A stretch of 64,000 bases of DNA, from assembly GCF_014195095.1 (NCBI RefSeq), contig NZ_JACIBC010000004.1, positions 62,001 to 126,000 of the forward strand, read 5' to 3'. The stretch's first letter is position 1. Each line of letters starts with the position of its first letter. Both the position numbers and the translations under genes were made by a program. This document shows positions 33,370 to 42,397 of the stretch, one piece after another. The DNA is from Rhizobium sp. BK602 (GTDB lineage: Bacteria > Pseudomonadota > Alphaproteobacteria > Rhizobiales > Rhizobiaceae). Under the pieces are notes generated by a model. It saw only the letters and a program-made list of their open reading frames with translations, was not told the origin of the DNA and did not search any database.

Positions 33370-34109
33370 TTCCACCATATTAGCTTGCGGTCGATTGCGA
33401 CGAGGAGCCCGTAAAGGATCAGGCTGCCGAGCGACGCGGCGAAGACGGCGGCCCACACCGCGACATAATCGATCTGGGCCGTTGATTGATAGATAAGCTG
33501 CCCGATGCCGGTATAAGCACCGAGCATTTCCGTGACGATCACGGCGATCGTGCTGCGGGCAAGCCCGATGCGCAAGCCGGTGACCAATTGCGGCATCGCC
33601 GCCGGCAGCCGCAATCGCCAGAGGATGCCGAACGGCCCTGCCCCGAAACTGCGCAACAGATCGATAGCCGCCGTCTCGGGCCGCTTCAGGCCGGCGAGCA
33701 CGTTGAGAAGGACCGCGAAACTGACCGCAAGCGCGGCCATTGCGACCTTCGAGGCCATGCCCAGGCCGAACCAGATCAATGCCAGCGGTACAAAAGCGAC
33801 CGCCGGCACGGAATTGATCGCGATGACCAGCGGCAGCAGGCTGAGTTCGAGCGGTGGAAGCAGGATCATCACCATCGCCAGCCCAAACCCGATTGCCGCG
33901 CCGATGGCGAAGCCGAGCAATGCCTCGAGGAGGGTTACGAACAGCGCGTCGCCAATAAGATGCGCCTTGCCGATACCACCCGTGAGGATATCGAGCGGCC
34001 GGGGCAGGATGTAGGCCGGCAGATCAAGAAGCGAAGCGCCGAACTGCCAGGCGAGAAGCAGCCCTACGAGCGCGATGAAGACCGGAGCGAAGCCATTGAA
34101 CTTGGTCAT
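33366..34109 (-). CDS. SsuC/TauC-type ABC transporter permease (second)
   Basis: A 247-residue membrane protein of the nitrate/sulfonate/taurine/thiamine-precursor importer class. The EAA loop is recognisable in RSFGAGPFGILWRLRLPAAMPQ. The start at 34109 overlaps the stop of the other permease by ATGA; a longer frame upstream reads through that gene and is not credible. With the preceding paralogous permease it probably forms a heterodimeric channel, as in some riboflavin/pyrimidine-type importers. Confidence 0.92.
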   Translation of the reverse strand: MTKFNGFAPVFIALVGLLLAWQFGASLLDLPAYILPRPLDILTGGIGKAHLIGDALFVTLLEALLGFAIGAAIGFGLAMVMILLPPLELSLLPLVIAINSVPAVAFVPLALIWFGLGMASKVAMAALAVSFAVLLNVLAGLKRPETAAIDLLRSFGAGPFGILWRLRLPAAMPQLVTGLRIGLARSTIAVIVTEMLGAYTGIGQLIYQSTAQIDYVAVWAAVFAASLGSLILYGLLVAIDRKLIWWK

Positions 34110-34855
34110 TCGGGGCGCCACCAGATGAATTTCCGTTCCAGCAATGCAAGCGCGCCATAGAGCGCCGTACCGAGCACACCGCTGGCGATGATCAGCACCC
34201 ACATGCGCGGCACCTGCTCGAAATAGAGCGATTGCAGCAGCATGACACCGAGGCCGACGGTATCCCCGAACCATTCCCCGACAATGGCACCCGCAAGACC
34301 GAGGGATACGCCGAGCTTGAGCCCGACCATGATGGTCGGCAGTGCCGTCGGCAAGGCCAGCTTGAGGAATTGCTGCGTCTTCGTCGCTCCGAAGCTGCGC
34401 ATGAGGGCGGTCCGCTGCGGGTCCACGGATTGCAGGCCGCGCAGCGTGTTGACGGCCACGGGAAAGAAGGAGAGGTAAAGCGCGATCGCGATCTTGGACA
34501 GGATCGTGTTGCCGAACCAGATCACGACAATCGCCCCGAATGCGATGACCGGAACCGTTTGCAGCGCAACGAAAATGGGGAAGAAGGCGCGCTCGGCAAT
34601 CCGCACATAGGCAAAGACAATGCCGAAGATGATGCCCAGCGCAGCACCAAGCATGAAACCGATCAAGGTCTCCAACAATGTGCGCGCGAAACCTGCCGCC
34701 AGGTCAGGCCAGATCGAAACACCATCGGCAAGTACATCCGGCAACGCCGGGAGGTAGCGCGGCTCGATCCGGAACATCGGCACGACGACCAGCCAGATGC
34801 CCATCGTTATCAAGACAGCAGTCAGCGGAGAACTCGCGACGACCCGAAGCTTCAT
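34106..34855 (-). CDS. SsuC/TauC-type ABC transporter permease (first)
   Basis: A 249-residue inner-membrane permease. It has the EAA loop in RSFGATKTQQFLKLALPTALPT and starts MKLRVVASSPLTAVLITMG, an N-terminal helix. The start (34855) overlaps the ATPase stop by ATGA. It is a diverged paralogue of the next permease. Two distinct permeases with one ATPase and one binding protein is the arrangement of several HMP- or riboflavin-type systems, in contrast to the single SsuC of sulfonate importers. Confidence 0.92.
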   Translation of the reverse strand: MKLRVVASSPLTAVLITMGIWLVVVPMFRIEPRYLPALPDVLADGVSIWPDLAAGFARTLLETLIGFMLGAALGIIFGIVFAYVRIAERAFFPIFVALQTVPVIAFGAIVVIWFGNTILSKIAIALYLSFFPVAVNTLRGLQSVDPQRTALMRSFGATKTQQFLKLALPTALPTIMVGLKLGVSLGLAGAIVGEWFGDTVGLGVMLLQSLYFEQVPRMWVLIIASGVLGTALYGALALLERKFIWWRPE

Positions 34856-35709
34856 GGCGCCACCGCCGCCGCGAAGCTTTTCATGCTTTCCTCCTCGACG
34901 ACCGCCAACAGCCTCCTCTTGATCTCCATGAATTCCGGATCGGTGAGGATGGAGGCATCGCGCGGGCGCGGCAAATCGACCTTCACCTCGCAACGGACCG
35001 TGCCGGGGCGGGCCGTCATGACCACAACCTTGTCGCCAAGGAAAATCGCTTCGTCGATATCATGCGTAATGAACAGAACCGTGCGCCGGTGGCGGGCCCA
35101 TATCTCGAGCAGCCAGCGCTGCATCATGCTGCGCGTCAGGGCATCGAGCGCCCCGAACGGCTCGTCGAGCAGAATCAGGTCGCGCTCGAACAGGAATGTG
35201 CGCATCAGGGCTACGCGCTGGCGCATGCCGCCGGATAGCTGATGCGGATAATGCTTTTCAAAGCCCTGCAATCCGAAATCGGGGAACAGCGCTTCGGCCT
35301 TCTGTCGCGCGGCCTTGCGTGGCATGCCCTCGACCTCCAGTGCGATCGTGGCATTGTCGAGCACGGTGCGCCAGGGAAACAGCAGGTCGCGTTGCGGCAT
35401 GAAAGAAATCTTGCCGAGCAACGCGCCGTCCATCTGCGGCCGGCCGGCCAGCAGGATCGATCCATCCGGATCCGGCGGCAAAAGGCCCGCAATCATATTG
35501 AAGAGCGTGGACTTGCCGCAACCGGACGGGCCGATCAGCGTGACGAACTCGCCCGGCGCGATGGAAAGATCGACATTGCGAACGGCAACGGTTTGCCGTT
35601 CGCCCTCCCCGAACCGTTTCCAGACGTTGACGAGCTGCAGTTGCGCGGGACGATGGGTGGCTTCCGGCTGGCTTTGCATCATCGATTGATCCATCGTCCC
35701 CATTTCCAT
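34852..35709 (-). CDS. SsuB/TauB-type ABC transporter ATPase
   Basis: A 285-residue ATP-binding protein. Walker A is GPSGCGKST, the Q-loop is in FMPQRDLLFPWRT, the signature is LSGGMRQR, Walker B is LILLDEPFGALD and the H-loop is ITHD. The MPQRDLLxPWRT form is typical of the nitrate/sulfonate/thiamine-precursor class. The first ~20 residues (many Met and Gln) are not conserved; translation may begin at an inner ATG. It lies 11 bases after the binding-protein gene. Confidence 0.93.
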   Translation of the reverse strand: MEMGTMDQSMMQSQPEATHRPAQLQLVNVWKRFGEGERQTVAVRNVDLSIAPGEFVTLIGPSGCGKSTLFNMIAGLLPPDPDGSILLAGRPQMDGALLGKISFMPQRDLLFPWRTVLDNATIALEVEGMPRKAARQKAEALFPDFGLQGFEKHYPHQLSGGMRQRVALMRTFLFERDLILLDEPFGALDALTRSMMQRWLLEIWARHRRTVLFITHDIDEAIFLGDKVVVMTARPGTVRCEVKVDLPRPRDASILTDPEFMEIKRRLLAVVEEESMKSFAAAVAP

Positions 35710-35720
35710 TCCGTGCGCGT

Positions 35721-36731
35721 TCAGAGCTTTTTGTCCGCCGCCGGGACCTTGTCCCAGAAGGACGTATTAAAGGCGGACTTCAGGTCCACCTTGGCCTTGA
35801 GCGCCTTATATTCGAGGAGACTGTCCTGCACGGCACCGATGGAGGCAAGATCGATGGCGCCGAGACCTTCGGTCTTGCCAAGCTTGGCTGTCATCACGCG
35901 CTCGATTTCGTCCAGCATCAGTTCCTGATGCTTGCGCTCGAGACCCGAACCGGCGGCAAGCACGATATCGACGGCTTCGGCCTTGTGCTCGAAGGAATAT
36001 TTCCAGCCCTTCAACGTCGCAGCCAGGAACGCCTGCACCAGCTCCGGCTTTTCCTTGATCATCTTTTCCGACGTGACAATGGCGTCCTGCTGCGTCGTCA
36101 CACCGGAATCGTCGGGGAGAAACAGGCGGATGTCATTGATACCCTGCTCTTTCAGTGTGTTGAGCTCGTTATAGAGCGTCACCGTCGCCACATCATACTG
36201 ATGGTCGATAAACGGCTGCATCGAGAAGGGCTGGGAGACGATCTGCACATCATCCTTGGCAATCCCCTCATGCGCAAGCACCGAGAAAAGCGTGAACTGC
36301 GGGCCGGTGAACCAGGTGGCGACCTTCTTGCCCTTGAAGTCCTTGACCGATTTGATGCCGGTGCCATTGTAGGTGACGTAGGCAAACGGCGTCATCTGCT
36401 GCGACATGCCGATGCAGACGAGCGGCAATCCGTTTTCGCGCGCATAGAGCATGCCCTCCGTCCCGCTGGCGATGCCAAACGTATCGGCGCCGGAGGCGAC
36501 GAGGGACTCGACATTGATGTTCGGACCGCCGGGGTTGATCGTCGCCTCGATGCCGGCCTCCTTGTAGAAGCCCTTGGCTTTGGCGACATAGATGCCGGCA
36601 AACTGCGCCTGGGCGACCCATTTGAGGCGGATCGACACCGCTTCGGCCGCCGCGGCCTGTGTCATGGAAATCACCCCGGCAAGGACGGCAACCGCCGCCG
36701 CAAGCAAGCCACTTCTTAAAGATGCCTTCAT
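35721..36731 (-). CDS. NMT1/THI5-like substrate-binding protein
   Basis: A 336-residue periplasmic binding protein. The start at 36731 has GGAGAG six bases upstream and gives a clean signal peptide (LLAAAVAVLAGVISMTQAAAAE). The mature N-terminus RLKWVAQAQFAGIYVAKAKGFYKEAG is the hallmark of the NMT1/THI5-like group that binds pyrimidine (HMP) precursors, riboflavin or related aromatic N-heterocycles. This supports a heteroaromatic ligand for the importer and so for the catabolic genes transcribed divergently from it. Confidence 0.9.
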   Translation of the reverse strand: MKASLRSGLLAAAVAVLAGVISMTQAAAAEAVSIRLKWVAQAQFAGIYVAKAKGFYKEAGIEATINPGGPNINVESLVASGADTFGIASGTEGMLYARENGLPLVCIGMSQQMTPFAYVTYNGTGIKSVKDFKGKKVATWFTGPQFTLFSVLAHEGIAKDDVQIVSQPFSMQPFIDHQYDVATVTLYNELNTLKEQGINDIRLFLPDDSGVTTQQDAIVTSEKMIKEKPELVQAFLAATLKGWKYSFEHKAEAVDIVLAAGSGLERKHQELMLDEIERVMTAKLGKTEGLGAIDLASIGAVQDSLLEYKALKAKVDLKSAFNTSFWDKVPAADKKL

Positions 36732-36955
36732 GATCGCTCTCCGTTTCAGTATGCAGAAATGTAAAAGCAATATACATGCCAACTCAAAATCATCGATTCC
36801 ATATCGATATCGGATCAAGAATCTGGAAAATTTCTGTATCGCAACGACGATTCAGCCTTAAATTTGCACATATCTGCCTAATACTTTTGCGTTGATTATT
36901 TTAAAAGCTCATTTATGTATAATGGAAATGGTGCATGCCTGCGGAGATCGGCAAG

Positions 36956-38356
36956 ATGACGGAAGACAGATTGTGGGCCGAAAGTTTTACCGCCCTGTCA
37001 GATCGTATCCGCAGCGGCGCATTGTCGCCGGTGACGCTCGCCGAACTGATGCTCGAGCGTATCGCAGCCCATGACGGCGCGCTTCATTCCTATGTTGCGG
37101 TCGCACGCGAAACGGCGATGACGATGGCCGAAAAGGCTGATGCGGAAATCAAGGCCGGGGGCTGGCGCGGTCCCCTGCACGGCATCCCCATGGCCGTGAA
37201 GGATGTCTTCTACACGACCGACATCAAGACGGGTCTCGGCAGTTCGATCTATAGCGACTGGCAGCCGCCTCATGAATCGACCGCGACAGCCAGGCTGCGG
37301 GCTGCCGGCGCCGTGATGCTCGGTAAGCTGACGGCGACCGAAGGTGTCTATGCCGATCACCACCCCACGATCGCGCCGCCCATCAATCCCTTCGGCGCCG
37401 CGCACTGGACGGGAACGTCCTCAAGCGGATCCGGCGTTGCGGTGACGGCCGGGCTTGCTTACGCAACGCTCGGCACGGACACCGGCGGGTCGATCCGCCT
37501 GCCCTCGTCCTGCTGCGGGCTCGTCGGCATCAAGCCGACCTGGGGCCGGGTGAGCCGCCATGGCGTCTTTCCTCTGGCGGAATCGCTCGATCATGTCGGC
37601 CCGATGGCACGCACGGTAAAGGACGCCGCCGCCATCCTGACGGTCATCGCGGGACAGGACCCCGCCGATCCCACGTCTGCACCGGTCGCGGCACCAGACT
37701 ACCTCGCCAGCATCGATGACGGAGTGGCCGGCATCACGATCGGCGTCGACTGGGGCTTTTTGCGCCGGATTGCGACGGAAGAAGTCCTCCATTCGATCGA
37801 GGCTGTCGCAACGACCATGGGCGCGCTCGGCGCCCGCATCGTCGACGTCACCTTTCCCGACTCCGAAGCCATTCTGCGCGGCTGGGCGGTGCAGTGCGCG
37901 GTCGAGGCAGCTCTTGCCCACCGCGAGACATATCCGGCACGCAGAGAGGACTATGGCGAGCGACTGGCAGCTCTTCTGGAGCGCGGCAACAGTTTCAGTG
38001 GCTTGGCGATGGCGGAAGCCCTGACTGACCGCCGCATATTCAACGGACGGATCGCCGCCATGTTCACCGGAATTGACATGCTGCTCGTGCCCGGCCTGCC
38101 AATTGCCGGTCCGACGCTCGATTATATGGCGTCACTGGGCGAGGATCCGGAAGCGATCCTCGCCATCGGCCCCTTCACTGCCCCCTTCGATGTCTGCGGC
38201 TATCCGACCATCACGGTTCCCTGCGGCGCCAGCTCGGCGGGCATCCCGATTGCCTTCCAGTTTGTCGGCAAACCATTCGATGAAGCCCTGCTCTGTCGCT
38301 CGGCACAGGCTTATCAGGGCGTGACCGAATGGCATTTGCGGCGCCCGACACTCTGA
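36956..38356 (+). CDS. Amidase-signature-family amidase
   Basis: A 466-residue amidase. The Ser-cisSer-Lys triad is intact: Lys in PMAVKDVFY, the first Ser in GTSSSGSG and the nucleophile region in GTDTGGSIRLP. The protein is the usual length. Two starts are possible, 36935 and 36956; the second has GGAG nine bases upstream and is chosen. It heads a plus-strand run of six or seven catabolic genes divergent from the importer. An amide or ring-opened carboxamide made in the pathway is the likely substrate. Confidence 0.92.
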   Translation: MTEDRLWAESFTALSDRIRSGALSPVTLAELMLERIAAHDGALHSYVAVARETAMTMAEKADAEIKAGGWRGPLHGIPMAVKDVFYTTDIKTGLGSSIYSDWQPPHESTATARLRAAGAVMLGKLTATEGVYADHHPTIAPPINPFGAAHWTGTSSSGSGVAVTAGLAYATLGTDTGGSIRLPSSCCGLVGIKPTWGRVSRHGVFPLAESLDHVGPMARTVKDAAAILTVIAGQDPADPTSAPVAAPDYLASIDDGVAGITIGVDWGFLRRIATEEVLHSIEAVATTMGALGARIVDVTFPDSEAILRGWAVQCAVEAALAHRETYPARREDYGERLAALLERGNSFSGLAMAEALTDRRIFNGRIAAMFTGIDMLLVPGLPIAGPTLDYMASLGEDPEAILAIGPFTAPFDVCGYPTITVPCGASSAGIPIAFQFVGKPFDEALLCRSAQAYQGVTEWHLRRPTL

Positions 38357-38377
38357 GGCGCGAAGGAGGACAAGAGC

Positions 38378-39349
38378 ATGACCGACAACCTGGATGCCGC
38401 GCAGAAGATCGATATGGCCATGATGCCGGTTCAGCTTCCCGCCGACACAGCGGCACCGGTTGCCGCCCGGGCGCGGTTTTTCAATTCCGGCAATGCCTTC
38501 AACGTCAAACTGCCCGCGGTACCAGCATCCACCTTTCGCCAGGAAGCCGCACTCGCCCTCGCGGCAACGACGACCAGACTATTTGCTTGCGACCAGTCCG
38601 CGGCGATCGAAGCGCCCTTCGCCGCCACGACACCCCTGATGCTCGCACGCTACGCGGCGATCGCGCCAGGGGAAACGCTTTGCGCGGATTTCGCCGCCAG
38701 CGGCGTCATCTGGTACGTCATCCGCGGTTCTGGCACGACCAAAACCGGGGCGGAGCTTTTCGATTGGGCGGCCGGCGACGTGTTCCTGACAGCGGGCGGA
38801 CCGGATACATCGCTTGCCGCAGGTCCGGACGGCGCCGTCTTGTGGCTGGTCAGCAACGAACCGCAACTGGCTTTCGAAAAGCTGATCCCCCCCGATGCGA
38901 CAACGACCACCATCGAAGCCGTACATTATCCCGCAGCCGAAATCGCACAGCAATTGCAACGCGTCGTCGATGCCGGGCAGAACGAAACGACCTCCGGCAT
39001 CGCGCTGATCTTCTCGTCCAGAAGGCAGGAAGCCAGCCGCAATATCATGCCGTCGCTGACACTATCGCTGAACACGGTCCCGGCCGGCGAGCATCAGCGC
39101 CTGCATCGGCACAATTCCGCCGCCATCACTCTCATCCTCAAGGGCGAGCACGCCTATTCGATGGTCGGCGGGCTGCGCTGCGACTGGTCACCCTTTGCAA
39201 CGCTGGTCACGCCGGCGACCGAGCCGCATTCGCATCACAACGACGGCAATGAGCGCGCAATGTTCCTGATCGTGCAGGACGGCGGCCTTCATTACCATGC
39301 CCGGACGATGGGCTTCTCCTTCCTCGAAGCAACGGGCAACGGCGCATGA
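38378..39349 (+). CDS. Bicupin protein (gentisate-dioxygenase-like)
   Basis: A 323-residue protein with two cupin barrels. The N-terminal cupin (about 85-160; SGVIWYVIRGSGTTKTG...FDWAAGDVFLTAGG) lacks obvious metal histidines. The C-terminal one (about 225-310) has HQRLHRHNSAAITLILKGEHAYS and PHSHHNDG, which supply plausible ferrous ligands. This layout resembles gentisate and salicylate ring-cleaving dioxygenases, so an oxygenolytic ring-opening step is possible. It starts 21 bases after the amidase gene and overlaps the next start by ATGA. Confidence 0.85.
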   Translation: MTDNLDAAQKIDMAMMPVQLPADTAAPVAARARFFNSGNAFNVKLPAVPASTFRQEAALALAATTTRLFACDQSAAIEAPFAATTPLMLARYAAIAPGETLCADFAASGVIWYVIRGSGTTKTGAELFDWAAGDVFLTAGGPDTSLAAGPDGAVLWLVSNEPQLAFEKLIPPDATTTTIEAVHYPAAEIAQQLQRVVDAGQNETTSGIALIFSSRRQEASRNIMPSLTLSLNTVPAGEHQRLHRHNSAAITLILKGEHAYSMVGGLRCDWSPFATLVTPATEPHSHHNDGNERAMFLIVQDGGLHYHARTMGFSFLEATGNGA

Positions 39350-40641
39350 CGACACGACAGATGCATCTCGGGCTGTTCATTCTGGGAACGGGCAGCCATG
39401 TCGCTGGCTGGCGCTATCCGGGCGCCTTCGACAGCTTTCAGGACATGAAAGCCATTCAGGCCATTGCGGCCTCGGCGGAGCGCGGCAAGTTCGATCTGAT
39501 CTTCATGGGCGACAATCTCTATGCCGATCCTGGCGCCCATCCGTCCTACACCGCCAGGCTGGAACCGCTGACCATGCTGGCCGCTCTTGCGATGACGACA
39601 AGCCATATCGGCCTCGGCGCAACCGCCTCCACCACCTATAGCGACCCGTTCAGCACCGCACGGGCATTTGCCTCGCTCGACCATATCAGCGGTGGCAGGG
39701 CGGCGTGGAATGCGGTCACCACCGCCAATGCCGTCTCCGGGGCAAATTTCGGCCGCGAACATCCCGATCACAGCCAACGCTACGCCATTGCCGGCGAATT
39801 CATCGACGTCGTCAAAGGTCTCTGGGACTGCTGGGACGACGGTGCAATCGTCGCCGACCGCTCAAGCGGCGTCTACATAGATCCCGCCAAGGTCCGGTCG
39901 CTGGATCACGCCGGCGCGTTCTTCTCCGTCAAAGGACCATTGAACATCGGCCGTTCGCCACAGGGCCAACCGGTCGTTCTGCAGGCGGGCGGCTCCGCTC
40001 CCGGCCAGCAGCTTGCGGCCCGCACGGCGGATGTCGTCTTCTCCGTGGTGCAGGACCTGTCCGAGGCGCAAAGGCAATATTCGGACTTCAAGGCGCTTTT
40101 GCCGGCATTCGGTCGCAGGTCGGACGAGGTAACATTGCTCCCGGGCGTCATGCCGGTCGTTGGCCGCACCAACCGAGAAGCCTTCGACAAATTGAAAACG
40201 CTGCAGGGCTTCATTTCGTCGACCAATGCCATGGCGCTGCTTTCAGACCGATTTGGCGTCGACATGAGCCAATATGATCTCGATGGCGCCGTTCCGGACA
40301 TTCCGCTTCCCGACAGCTACCATTCGTTTGCAAGCGTCATGCTGTCGAAGGCCCGCCGGGACAATATGACCTTGCGCGATATCTATAATCTGATGGCCGC
40401 GGCCCGTGGTCATTGGGTCCTGTGCGGATCGGCCGAACATATAGCCGATACGCTGCAGCAATGGTTCGAGAGCCGCGCCGCCGACGGCTTCAACATCATG
40501 CCCCCTTATTTCCCCGAGGGCCTCGACGATTTCGTCGATCTGGTCGTCCCGATCCTGCAGGAGCGCGGTCTGTTTCGAACGGATTATACCGGCTCGACAT
40601 TGCGGGACCATCTCGGCCTCGAACGAGCCGCCAGGCGCTAG
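39346..40641 (+). CDS. NtaA/SnaA/DszA-type flavin monooxygenase
   Basis: A 431-residue large-subunit monooxygenase of the NtaA/SnaA/DszA group in the luciferase superfamily. Signature parts are HLGLFILGTGSHVAGWRYP, FDLIFMGDNL, TSHIGLGATASTTYSDPF, SGGRAAWNAVTT and the HPDHSQRY patch. These enzymes use FMNH2 from a separate reductase; a flavin reductase gene ends this gene run at 42398-42931. RutA and pyridine-ring monooxygenases belong to the same superfamily, in keeping with an N-heterocyclic substrate. Confidence 0.92.
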   Translation: MTTRQMHLGLFILGTGSHVAGWRYPGAFDSFQDMKAIQAIAASAERGKFDLIFMGDNLYADPGAHPSYTARLEPLTMLAALAMTTSHIGLGATASTTYSDPFSTARAFASLDHISGGRAAWNAVTTANAVSGANFGREHPDHSQRYAIAGEFIDVVKGLWDCWDDGAIVADRSSGVYIDPAKVRSLDHAGAFFSVKGPLNIGRSPQGQPVVLQAGGSAPGQQLAARTADVVFSVVQDLSEAQRQYSDFKALLPAFGRRSDEVTLLPGVMPVVGRTNREAFDKLKTLQGFISSTNAMALLSDRFGVDMSQYDLDGAVPDIPLPDSYHSFASVMLSKARRDNMTLRDIYNLMAAARGHWVLCGSAEHIADTLQQWFESRAADGFNIMPPYFPEGLDDFVDLVVPILQERGLFRTDYTGSTLRDHLGLERAARR

Positions 40642-40721
40642 ACGATGTCAGTCAGGCCACGGGCACCCACAAACGCCGCGGCGATCGCGGCCCTCTCACA
40701 AGAATTTCACAGGAGCCCAAA

Positions 40722-41507
40722 ATGGATTTGCGGTTAAACGGGAAGACCGTTCTGATTACCGGCGCGTCGCAGGGGATAGGCGCTGGCCTCGCCAGGGCAT
40801 TCGCCGAGGAAGGGTGTGCGGTTCGGTTGACGGCCCGCAATATCGGCAATCTGGAAGCCGTCAAGGCTGGCATCCTGGACGCCAATCCCAACGCGACCGT
40901 CGATCTTTTCCCCGAGGATTTGACCGTCCCCGGCGCCGCTGAGCGTCTGGTCACGGCCGTTGGCGATGTCGATATCCTTGTCAACAACGCCGGCGTCATC
41001 CCGTCCGGCTCGCTGTTCGATATCGACGAAGCGAGATGGCGCGAAGGCTGGGAGCTGAAGATCTACGGCTATATCAATCTCTGCCGGCTCTATTATCCCC
41101 GCATGAAGGCTGCCGGCGGCGGCGTCATCATCAACAACATCGGCAATGGCGGCGAGATCGCGGATCCGCGCTATATCGCCGGCGCGATGGGCAATGCGAG
41201 CCTCATGGCCTTCACCCGGGCGCTCGGCGGATCGAGCCTCGACGACAATATCCGCGTGGTCGGCGTCAATCCCGGCCCGGTCGATACGGACCGAATCTAC
41301 AATATGCTGAAGAAGCGGGCCAGGGATGTGCTGGGCGACGAAACCCGCTTTGAAGAACTGGCCCTCACCTATCCATTGGGCCGGCCTGCTCATATTCATG
41401 AAGTCACGGATCTGATCGTATTCCTCGCCTCCTTCCGCTCCGGCTACACGACGGGCACGATCATGACGGTGGATGGCGGGATCGCATCCCGCCGCTCGAT
41501 CGTCTGA
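40722..41507 (+). CDS. SDR-fold protein with altered catalytic residues
   Basis: A 261-residue SDR. The dinucleotide site TGASQGIG and the NNAG motif are normal, and AGGAG lies six bases before the ATG at 40722. The active site is not: where SDRs have Ser and YxxxK, this protein reads INNIGNGGEIADPRYIAGAMG, so Ser is replaced and Lys becomes Ala. The catalytic lysine is therefore missing, as in a small set of atypical SDRs. The C-terminal VFLASFRSGYTTGTIMTVDGG is conventional. It may use another mechanism or be a non-redox relative. It follows the monooxygenase by 80 bases. Confidence 0.88.
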   Translation: MDLRLNGKTVLITGASQGIGAGLARAFAEEGCAVRLTARNIGNLEAVKAGILDANPNATVDLFPEDLTVPGAAERLVTAVGDVDILVNNAGVIPSGSLFDIDEARWREGWELKIYGYINLCRLYYPRMKAAGGGVIINNIGNGGEIADPRYIAGAMGNASLMAFTRALGGSSLDDNIRVVGVNPGPVDTDRIYNMLKKRARDVLGDETRFEELALTYPLGRPAHIHEVTDLIVFLASFRSGYTTGTIMTVDGGIASRRSIV

Positions 41508-41517
41508 GGTTGCCGCG

Positions 41518-42210
41518 ATGGTTGAGCGACATCCGAAGCGCCTGGGTATGCTGGCGCCCTCCTCCAACACGATTCTGGAGCCGGAAACGGCAAAGCTCCT
41601 GCCAGCCGACGGTTCCGTGACCTCGCATGTCTCCCGCCTGCGGGTGGTCCAGATCTCCGAGGACAGCTCCTCGCTGCAACAGTTCGAACTCGAGCCAGTC
41701 CTCGCCGCAGCGGAACTTTTGGCCGACGCCGCTGTCGATCTCATTTTGTGGAATGGAACCGCGGCGAGTTGGCTTGGCTTCGACCGCGACCAACAATGGG
41801 TTGCGGCGATCGAGGCGCGAACCGGCATCCGCGCGACGACGGCGATCATTGCAATCAACGAGGCCCTGCGAGAAATTGGCGCGCGGCGGATCGGGCTGGT
41901 GACGCCTTATGTCGAAGCACTCGAGAGGCGCATCATCGCCAACTACTCGGGTATCGGCATTGAGGTGGCCGCCGCCGTGCGCAGCGACCTTACCGAAAAT
42001 ACGGCCTATGCGGCGATCACGCCGGAGGAGATCGCCGAGATGGTGCGGAAGGTGGCACGCCAGCCTGTCGACGCAATCCTCATTCTCTGCACAAACCTGG
42101 CCGGCTCATCGATCGCACCGCAACTGTCCCAGGAGCTCGGAATTCCTGTCCTGGATTCCGTGCGCGTGGCAATCGAATACAGCTTGGACCTGCTGAGAGG
42201 CAAATCTTAG
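41518..42210 (+). CDS. Maleate isomerase / arylmalonate decarboxylase-like protein
   Basis: A 230-residue Asp/Glu-racemase-fold enzyme. The second catalytic loop has Cys in ILCTNLAG, while the first position, Cys in maleate isomerase, reads WNGTAASW here. A single Cys with a replaced first one is the pattern of arylmalonate decarboxylase; maleate isomerases and racemases have two. The start at 41518 is 10 bases after the SDR stop. The substrate is probably a malonate- or maleate-like diacid made by ring cleavage. The N-terminal LGMLAPSSNTILEPE is typical of the family. Confidence 0.82.
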   Translation: MVERHPKRLGMLAPSSNTILEPETAKLLPADGSVTSHVSRLRVVQISEDSSSLQQFELEPVLAAAELLADAAVDLILWNGTAASWLGFDRDQQWVAAIEARTGIRATTAIIAINEALREIGARRIGLVTPYVEALERRIIANYSGIGIEVAAAVRSDLTENTAYAAITPEEIAEMVRKVARQPVDAILILCTNLAGSSIAPQLSQELGIPVLDSVRVAIEYSLDLLRGKS

Positions 42211-42397
42211 AAGGCCGCGGAATTTTACGCATGAGTCCCCCGAACCCATCACGGGGAGATTTGGGACGTAGAAGTCTACGGCCGCAATCTCCATGCGAAG
42301 CTTATGTTGGGAATTGAGCCGCACCGACCTTGCCGAACCGGTCCCGCCGGTACCGTTGCGTAACGGCCTGCCCCGCGTAGAGATAGAGGAGCATCAG

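Noticed and set aside
36732..36955. TATACAT / ATGTATA inverted heptamers in the amidase-importer gap
   Set aside because: Seven bases in AT-rich promoter DNA are expected by chance; not listed as an operator, although the gap must hold divergent promoters.
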